Source of the DNA: Gammaproteobacteria bacterium
GTDB taxonomy: Bacteria; Pseudomonadota; Gammaproteobacteria; Burkholderiales; Thiobacillaceae
DNA length: 5,101 nt
Direction of reading: 5' to 3'
NCBI GenBank assembly: GCA_018820745.1
Contig: JAHJNP010000048.1
Coordinates: forward strand, 1 to 5,101
The notes under the pieces were generated by a model. It had not been told where the DNA came from. It saw nothing but the letters and a program-made list of their open reading frames with translations, and ran no database searches. Position 1 is the stretch's first letter. Every line of letters starts with the position of its first letter. Below are positions 1-4,273 of this stretch, piece by piece. Both the position numbers and the translations under genes were made by a program.

Positions 1-564
1 CGCGCGCTGCAGGCGCATCGCGCCGAGGTGCGCGCGACCATGCAGGTGGCGCTGATCCAGGCGCGCCCGGGCGCGTGGCTGCTGGCGCTGCAACGCTGGC
101 TGCTGCAGCGTGGCTGGCGTGACGCGCCGGAAGCGCAGCGCTTCGTCCAGCTGTCGCCGCTGAAGAAGTGGGCGCGCCGGGCGCTGCAGAAAGGCCATCG
201 CCCCATCGTTCGCGGCGCGCGCGATTTCGCGCAACTGCAGGCGGCGCAGCGCCACGCCCTGCGCATTGCCATCAAGCGCCAGCGTTATGCGGCCGAGTTC
301 TTCCAGGCCCTGTTCGACGGGCACCCTGAAGGGCATAAACGCCGGCAGGATCGCTACCTGACTGTGCTGCGCGACGCGCAGGACAGCCTGGGGCGAAGCA
401 ACGATGCGCGGGTGGCGTGGGACCTGTTGGCTGCAGCAAATACCAACACGGGGCCGATGGGGGACTTCGTCCTCGGCTGGCTGGCGGCGCAACAGGCGGA
501 TGCGGCGAATGGCGAAAGCACCGGGGGGGTGCGGGATATCCTGAAACTGAAGCCTTATTGGTGA
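1..564 (+). CDS. CHAD-domain protein, C-terminal part (5' end outside window)
   Basis: The frame is open from base 1 to a TGA at 562-564, giving 187 visible residues, so the true start lies upstream. CHAD domains are all-helical bundles rich in conserved His, Arg and Lys that bind polyphosphate, and they are often fused behind a CYTH (triphosphate tunnel) domain. The fragment shows the second CHAD half. A basic helix with the pattern H-x2-R-x3-K-x2-RY-x2-E sits at about residues 85-98. It is followed by LGRSNDARVAWDLL at about 130-143, which resembles the family's LGxLNDxxxxxxLL helix, and then a terminal FVLGWLAAQQA helix. The fragment is strongly basic overall, as expected for an anion-binding protein. 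The CYTH half, if present, is outside the window. The next gene, sixA, lies 74 bases downstream on the same strand. The CHAD assignment is fairly firm; the polyphosphate role comes from family knowledge, and the CYTH fusion is inferred. Confidence 0.85.
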   Translation, partial: RALQAHRAEVRATMQVALIQARPGAWLLALQRWLLQRGWRDAPEAQRFVQLSPLKKWARRALQKGHRPIVRGARDFAQLQAAQRHALRIAIKRQRYAAEFFQALFDGHPEGHKRRQDRYLTVLRDAQDSLGRSNDARVAWDLLAAANTNTGPMGDFVLGWLAAQQADAANGESTGGVRDILKLKPYW

Positions 565-565
565 C

Positions 566-595
566 TTCGCCGTGCGCCTGCGGTCGCGCTATGCT
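566..595 (+). promoter_or_regulatory. possible weak sigma-70-type promoter for sixA
   Basis: The gap between the CHAD gene and sixA contains TTCGCC (566-571) and TATGCT (590-595) with an 18-base spacer. The -10 matches four of six consensus bases and the -35 three of six. Both elements are weak and could be chance. sixA could equally be read through from the CHAD gene, since no terminator-like hairpin with a T run separates them. Confidence 0.2.
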
Positions 596-638
596 GGTTT
601 GAACGGATACAGGAACGAATTTTTTCGAGGGAAACCGG

Positions 639-1091
639 ATGGAACTCATTTTGTGGCGACACGCCGAAGCGGACGACTCGAGCCCCGATCTCGAGCGGGA
701 ACTGACCGGCCGTGGCCGCAAGCAGGCGGCGCGCATGGCCGACTGGCTTAACCCGCGACTGCCCCAGGATATCCGCGTCCTGGCGAGCCCCGCCGCACGC
801 GCCCTGCAAACGGCGCAGGCGCTGGGACGCTATTACGACCAGGTGCCGGCGCTGGCGCCCGGGGCGAGTGCCGAAGACGTGCTGGCCGCAGTGGGCTGGC
901 CGGATGCGCCTTATCCGGTGCTGATCGTCGGCCATCAGCCCACGCTGGGGCAGGTGGCGATGCAGCTGCTGACCGGGCAGGCGGGTGATCTGGCGGTGAA
1001 GAAGTGCGGCATCTGGTGGTTCCAAAGCCGCGAGCGGACGGGCCAATTGCAGGTGGTGCTGCGCACTGTGGCAGCGCCTGACTGGTTATAA
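639..1091 (+). CDS. sixA: phosphohistidine phosphatase SixA (histidine phosphatase superfamily)
   Basis: This 150-residue protein is close to the usual SixA length (about 160). SixA proteins are the minimal branch of the histidine phosphatase superfamily and remove phosphate from phosphohistidine in proteins. In E. coli, SixA acts on phosphotransfer proteins such as ArcB and the nitrogen PTS. The N-terminal strand ends in the catalytic RHAEA motif, with Arg7 and the nucleophile His8. It is followed by LTGRGRKQA (22-30), the SPAARALQTA motif carrying the phosphate-binding Arg54, and the second catalytic-site histidine in VGHQP (His99). All core residues are present, so an active enzyme is expected. 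The ATG is preceded by GAGGGA at 627-632, six bases upstream, which supports this start. No signal peptide or membrane helix is seen, so it is cytoplasmic. Its substrate here cannot be read from the sequence. The neighbouring CHAD gene suggests a phosphate-metabolism context, whereas the flagellar genes downstream are probably independent. Confidence 0.9.
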   Translation: MELILWRHAEADDSSPDLERELTGRGRKQAARMADWLNPRLPQDIRVLASPAARALQTAQALGRYYDQVPALAPGASAEDVLAAVGWPDAPYPVLIVGHQPTLGQVAMQLLTGQAGDLAVKKCGIWWFQSRERTGQLQVVLRTVAAPDWL

Positions 1092-1092
1092 T
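1087..1092 (+). promoter_or_regulatory. candidate -10 box (TATAAT) for the fliF operon
   Basis: A perfect TATAAT overlaps the TAA stop of sixA. No good -35 hexamer lies at 16-18 bases, and the upstream TG is two bases away rather than one, so it is not a standard extended -10. If used, transcription would begin near 1099 and give a leader of about 68 bases before the fliF start. It is the best candidate start signal in the sixA-fliF gap. A sigma-54 site and a FliA-type site were looked for and not found there. Confidence 0.35.
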
Positions 1093-1154
1093 CGCCGGGT
1101 GAATATTCAGCTTATCAAGCAAGACGCGATCCAGTTGAACCCGGCCACCCAGAC

Positions 1155-1169
1155 GAGGTGCATGCAGTG
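1155..1169 (+). promoter_or_regulatory. ribosome binding site that decides the fliF start (GTG at 1167)
   Basis: GAGG at 1155-1158 lies eight bases before the GTG at 1167, which is normal spacing. The in-frame GTG at 1158 would overlap this Shine-Dalgarno sequence and has none of its own. The out-of-frame ATG at 1162 leads to a stop at 1180-1182. The site therefore favours 1167 as the fliF start. Confidence 0.65.
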
Positions 1170-2522
1170 CCGGGTTGGCTGAGCAGCCTGCGCGACCTGA
1201 TCGCGGACGCCAGCCCGGTGCGCCGCTTCATGCTTGCCCTGCTGGTGATCCTGCCGCTGGCCGCACTGGCCGCCGCCTACCTGTGGTTCAACCCGCCTGT
1301 CTATCGCGTGCTCTACACGCAACTGTCCGACCGCGCCGGCGGCGATGTCATCGCCGCACTTGAACAGCTCGACATCCCCTATCGCCTGTCCGCCGCGGAC
1401 GGCACCATCGAGGTGCCGGCCACCCAACTGCACGCGGCGCGCTATCGCTTGGCGGCGCGCGGCCTGCCCAAATCCGACGACGATGCGCAGGACGAAGTCG
1501 ACCGCGCCCCCCGCTTTGGCGCCTCGTCGCTGCAGGAACAGCAGCGCTTTCAGCGCGCGCTCGAAATCGATCTGGCGCGTTCGATCCAGAAGCTGGAAGC
1601 GGTCGAACTCGCGCGCGTCCATCTTGCCCTGCCCAAGGTATCGCCCTTCCTGCGCGATGCGCCGCCCGCCACCGCTGCCGTGCTGGTGCGGCTGCGCCCC
1701 GGTTCGCAGCTGGACGCCGGGCAGGTGGCGACCATCCAGACCCTGGTGGCCGCCGGGGTGCCGCGCCTGAAGCGCGCCGAGGTGCAGGTGCTCGATCCGC
1801 GCGGCGTCCTGCTGGGTGGCGCAGCACCCGAGGCCGTCCAGTCGCAGCGCCTGGCGCTGGAGCAGGATCTGGTACGGCGGGCGCTGGCGGCCTTGACGCC
1901 GTGGCTGGGCGAGGACCGCGTCAGCGTGCAGGTGACCGCCACCCTGGAAGACAGCGAAACCCGGCAGACGGTCGAGCGCGTGCGGAATGTCGTGGTGGCC
2001 GGGCAGGCGCGCCCGCTGGAAAAGACCGTGCGCACCACGCGCGTGCCGGAAGGCCGTATCCAGCGCATCAATGCCATCGTGATTCTCGGATTCGACGCCA
2101 GCGCCAACGAACAGTGGCGCGCCAGGCAGATGGCCAGCCAGGCGCTGGGACTGCAGCCGGCGCGCGGCGACACGCTGCGCGTGTATGCACTGCCTGCGGC
2201 GGCGCCCAAACCGCAGGCCGATCTGCCTGCCGAACCCCCCCAGGCTCCGGCGCCCAAGCCGGTTCCCCCGGTGCAGCCCGTGCAGCCGGCCAACCCGCCG
2301 CCCGCCGCGGTCAGTTCGTTCGCCTTGCCGCAATGGTCGCTGGCCGCTGCCGCTGCGGCGCTGATCCTGCTCGCGGTGTCGGCATGGCGGCGTGCCCGCC
2401 GGATGCCCGCCGCTGTGGCGGAGACGGCGGATTTCGACGTCGAGCTTGACGCTGTGCGCGGCCGGGTGCTGGCCGATCCGCGCGTGACGGCGGATGTCAT
2501 CAAGCTATGGATGCGCGCATGA
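1167..2522 (+). CDS. fliF: flagellar MS-ring protein FliF, compact form
   Basis: FliF multimerises in the inner membrane to form the MS ring, on which the rotor and the export gate are built. With the GTG at 1167 it has 451 residues, against about 550-570 in the classical family; an in-frame GTG at 1158 would add three. Membrane helix 1 spans about residues 20-41. The first ring-building region follows (VLYTQLSDRAGGDVI and the IPYRL strand). The second, about 120-218, is well conserved (FQRALEIDLARSIQ, ARVHLALPK, RGVLLGG). The third, about 225-341, runs from VSVQVTATLED to RINAIVILGF and RGDTLRVYALP, but lacks almost all of the usual beta-collar insertion. A proline-rich stretch (about 343-380) precedes membrane helix 2 (about 389-407). 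The short cytoplasmic tail ends in DPRVTADVIKLWMR, the conserved FliG-binding helix, so FliG docking appears intact. The stop overlaps the fliG start (ATGA at 2519-2522). fliE, often the neighbour upstream, is not in the window. The identity is firm; the reduced architecture is seen directly. Confidence 0.93.
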   Translation: MPGWLSSLRDLIADASPVRRFMLALLVILPLAALAAAYLWFNPPVYRVLYTQLSDRAGGDVIAALEQLDIPYRLSAADGTIEVPATQLHAARYRLAARGLPKSDDDAQDEVDRAPRFGASSLQEQQRFQRALEIDLARSIQKLEAVELARVHLALPKVSPFLRDAPPATAAVLVRLRPGSQLDAGQVATIQTLVAAGVPRLKRAEVQVLDPRGVLLGGAAPEAVQSQRLALEQDLVRRALAALTPWLGEDRVSVQVTATLEDSETRQTVERVRNVVVAGQARPLEKTVRTTRVPEGRIQRINAIVILGFDASANEQWRARQMASQALGLQPARGDTLRVYALPAAAPKPQADLPAEPPQAPAPKPVPPVQPVQPANPPPAAVSSFALPQWSLAAAAAALILLAVSAWRRARRMPAAVAETADFDVELDAVRGRVLADPRVTADVIKLWMRA

Positions 2523-3484
2523 GCCAGGCCGGCATCGAAAAATCCGCGGCGCTGCTGCTCGCCCTGGGCGAGGAGGCCACGGCTGCCGTGTTCCGTTACC
2601 TGAGCCCACTCGAAGTGAGCCGCCTGGGCAGTGCCATGCGCGAACTGGAGATGCTGCCGCGCGAACGCGTGCGCACGATCCTGCACGACTACGCCGCCGA
2701 GGCCGCCGAACAGACCGGATTTGCCGCCGACACCGGACGTTTTCTCGACGAGGCGCTGAAGCGCGCACTCAGTCCGGAACGCGCCCAGGCGATGCTGCAG
2801 CGCCTGGGCGCAGCGGGTGCGCAGACGCTGGAAAAACTCGCCTGGCGCGAACCGGCGGAGATTGCCGGCCTGCTGGAGGCGCAGCCGCCGCAGCTGATTG
2901 CCGTGGTGCTGGCGCCGCTGCCGCGCGACGTTGCGGCCGCGGTGCTCGACCTGCTTCCCGGCAAGACGCGCGCGGATACCTTGCAGAGCCTGGCGCACAG
3001 CGACGCACCCAGCGCCGACATGCTGTGCGAACTGGACGACTGGCTGGCCAGCCTCGATGCCGTCGCGCCGGCGCAGGGCGAAGCCGCCGTCGCCAGCCTG
3101 CTGGGGCAGATGAGCGAGGGCAGCGCGGCAGCCGCCTTGAGCCAGCTCGACCAGAACGATGCGGCGCTGGCCGCGCGCCTGCGTGTGCGCCATCTCGCAT
3201 TCGAAGACCTGGCGCGGCTGCCGGAAGCGAGCCGCAAGACTTTTTTGCGCAACGTCGGCGCGCGCACCCTGCTGTATGCGCTGAAGGGCAGCGATGGGCG
3301 GGTGCTCGATGCGCTCACCGCGGTGATGAGCCCGACCGCGGCGCAGCGCATGCGCGATGATCTCGACACCCTGGGCGCCCTGCCGGTGACCGCGATCCAG
3401 ACGGCGCAGGACGAGACCGGCGCCACTTTGCGGCGGCTGGCGGCAGAAGGCGCGATCCTGTTCCCGGAAGAGGAGGCGGCATGA
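2519..3484 (+). CDS. fliG: flagellar motor switch protein FliG, divergent
   Basis: FliG forms the top layer of the C ring, bound to the FliF tail, and interacts with the stator to produce torque. The frame can start at ATG 2507 (325 residues) or ATG 2519 (321). The second gives an ATGA overlap with fliF and the typical beginning MSQAGIEKSAALLLALGEE, so it is preferred, although neither start has a strong Shine-Dalgarno. Counting from 2507, the N-terminal domain (about 9-100) is canonical. The middle domain has QPPQ at 126-129 where the family usually has EHPQ. The MFxF motif appears as HLAF (229-232). The C-terminal domain keeps YALKGS (Lys260), MRDDL (Asp284, Asp285) and a normal end, RRLAAEGAILF. 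By alignment from memory to E. coli FliG, Arg281 is Thr277 here and Arg297 is Pro293, and the Gly-Gly linker region is shortened. It is clearly FliG by domain order and neighbours, but with unusual rotor residues. It overlaps fliH by four bases. Confidence 0.9.
   Translation: MSQAGIEKSAALLLALGEEATAAVFRYLSPLEVSRLGSAMRELEMLPRERVRTILHDYAAEAAEQTGFAADTGRFLDEALKRALSPERAQAMLQRLGAAGAQTLEKLAWREPAEIAGLLEAQPPQLIAVVLAPLPRDVAAAVLDLLPGKTRADTLQSLAHSDAPSADMLCELDDWLASLDAVAPAQGEAAVASLLGQMSEGSAAAALSQLDQNDAALAARLRVRHLAFEDLARLPEASRKTFLRNVGARTLLYALKGSDGRVLDALTAVMSPTAAQRMRDDLDTLGALPVTAIQTAQDETGATLRRLAAEGAILFPEEEAA
3471..3476 (+). promoter_or_regulatory. strong Shine-Dalgarno for fliH
   Basis: A perfect AGGAGG lies inside the end of fliG, four bases before the fliH ATG at 3481. 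A GGAAG just upstream extends the purine run. It is the strongest ribosome binding site in the window and confirms the start that overlaps the fliG stop. Confidence 0.7.
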
Positions 3485-4110
3485 GCACCGACGACGACAC
3501 CCCGCTCAAGCAGGTCACGCCCAATCAGGCGACGGCGTTTGAACAGTGGGAAGTAGTGGAACTGGCGGCGTCCGCCAGCGAGGCGGCGACGCCCGCCGAG
3601 GACGCCGGAGCCGAGCTCGCCAGGCTACGCGACGCCGCGCGCGCCGAGGGCTACGCCGAAGGGCTGGCCGCCGGGCGGGTGGAAGGGGAACAGGCCTGCG
3701 GGCGCATGAAACAGCTGGCCGAAAGCTTCGGCAACACCCTCGACAACTTCGATTTTCGCCTCGCCGACATGGTGCTGGAACTGGCGCTCGACGTGGCGCG
3801 CCAGGTGGTGGCGGGCGAGCTCGCGGTCCGTCCGGAACGGATCCTCGATGTGGTCAATCTGGCGCTGAAACAGATGGCGGAAACCAGTCGTGAGGCGCGC
3901 CTGCTGCTGAACCCGGACGATGCCGCGCTGGTACGGCCGCACCTCGACCAGGTGCTGGACAAGAACCGCCTGCGCATCGTGGAAGACGTGCGCATCGTGC
4001 GGGGTGGCTGCATGATCGAAACCGCGCAGGGCGACCTCGACGCCACGCTGCCCGGGCGCTGGCGCCAGGTGGTGCAGGTGCTCGGCAGCAACAAGAACTG
4101 GCTCGAGTGA
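3481..4110 (+). CDS. fliH: flagellar export stator protein FliH
   Basis: FliH dimerises, binds the ATPase FliI and tethers it to the C ring and the export gate; it is the flagellar counterpart of peripheral-stalk subunits of rotary ATPases. The 209-residue length is typical. The N-terminal region is acidic and variable and holds a single tryptophan (Trp23, in FEQWEV), comparable to the tryptophan-bearing docking segment of E. coli FliH. A coiled-coil region follows from about residue 43, containing three consecutive GxxxG steps (Gly57, Gly61, Gly65, Gly69), the classic FliH signature. The C-terminal domain contains VARQVVAGE (105-113), LLLNPDDAALV (141-151) and a conserved end, RGGCMIET followed by GDLDATLPGRW, as expected for the FliI-binding half. 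No membrane segment is seen. The ATG overlaps the fliG stop (ATGA, 3481-3484) and has AGGAGG just upstream, so it is translationally coupled to fliG. The gap to fliI is unusually long and filled by an inverted repeat. Confidence 0.92.
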   Translation: MSTDDDTPLKQVTPNQATAFEQWEVVELAASASEAATPAEDAGAELARLRDAARAEGYAEGLAAGRVEGEQACGRMKQLAESFGNTLDNFDFRLADMVLELALDVARQVVAGELAVRPERILDVVNLALKQMAETSREARLLLNPDDAALVRPHLDQVLDKNRLRIVEDVRIVRGGCMIETAQGDLDATLPGRWRQVVQVLGSNKNWLE

Positions 4111-4111
4111 T

Positions 4112-4269
4112 CTTTAACCCCTCACCACAGAGACACGGAGGCACAGAGATGATTGAGAAACCCAAGGGTTGTCGACTTGCTGGAAGCCCGTCGATAGGTG
4201 GGGTCGCGAGGCGGAGCAAGCAGCTTGTTTTCTCTGTGCCTCTGTGCCTCTGTGGTTCAGGGATTTTAG
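4112..4269. repeat. long imperfect inverted repeat filling the fliH-fliI gap
   Basis: The core arms, 4124-4149 and 4231-4256, are complementary over 26 bases with two differences, one of which would be a G-U pair in RNA. The arms enclose 81 bases. Complementarity continues outward, less perfectly, between 4112-4123 and 4257-4269, so the palindrome covers nearly the whole gap. Each core arm is built from three tandem 8-base units of the form nCACAGAG or its complement (CTCTGTGn). The enclosed part contains small hairpins such as AACCCAAGGGTT (4159-4170) and CAAGCAGCTTG (4217-4227), but no credible gene. The layout resembles a small non-coding mobile or REP-like dispersed element. From memory, CACAGAGGCACAGAG-type palindromes recur in many environmental bacterial genomes, but this was not checked. 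There is no strong T run after the right arm, so it is not a convincing intrinsic terminator. Confidence 0.85.
4259..4263 (+). promoter_or_regulatory. likely Shine-Dalgarno of fliI, inside the outer arm of the palindrome
   Basis: AGGGA at 4259-4263 is ten bases before the fliI ATG. The only alternative, AGG at 4268-4270, is three bases away and too close. The AGGG can pair with CCCT at 4119-4122 at the base of the inverted-repeat stem, so this site could be masked when the RNA folds. The masking is an inference. Confidence 0.45.
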
Positions 4270-4273
4270 GCTA

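Noticed and set aside
616..627. CGAATTTTTTCG as a terminator or operator between CHAD and sixA
   Set aside because: The stem is four base pairs with a TTTT loop, too weak to be meaningful.
1069..1084. Sigma-54-like TGGCA before fliF
   Set aside because: The -24 GG is present, but no GC lies at the required distance for the -12 element, and TTGC is absent.
1099..1182. 27-codon frame starting GTG at 1099 ahead of fliF, coinciding with the predicted transcript start
   Set aside because: It has no Shine-Dalgarno, shows no recognisable protein features and overlaps the fliF start out of frame. A leaderless or leader peptide is possible but unsupported.
2235..2241. C7 tract in fliF as a phase-variation switch
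   Set aside because: Seven bases in proline-rich coding DNA at high GC is expected by chance, and nothing else suggests slippage control. The G7 run at 523-529 near the CHAD end was rejected for the same reason.
1107..2333. Long antisense open frame (about 408 codons) opposite fliF
   Set aside because: It mirrors fliF codon structure in GC-rich DNA. The translation is Arg-, Gly-, His- and Gln-rich with no recognisable domain, while the + strand clearly encodes FliF.
1550..3193. Very long antisense open frame (about 547 codons) opposite fliF and fliG
   Set aside because: Composition is low-complexity Ala/Arg/Ser, it spans two well-identified + strand genes, and no family is recognisable. Stop codons are simply rare in this frame at high GC.
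4231..4270. Intrinsic terminator after fliH
   Set aside because: The stem is long but its interior is 81 bases and only a broken TTTT follows. fliI directly downstream on the same strand is expected to be cotranscribed.
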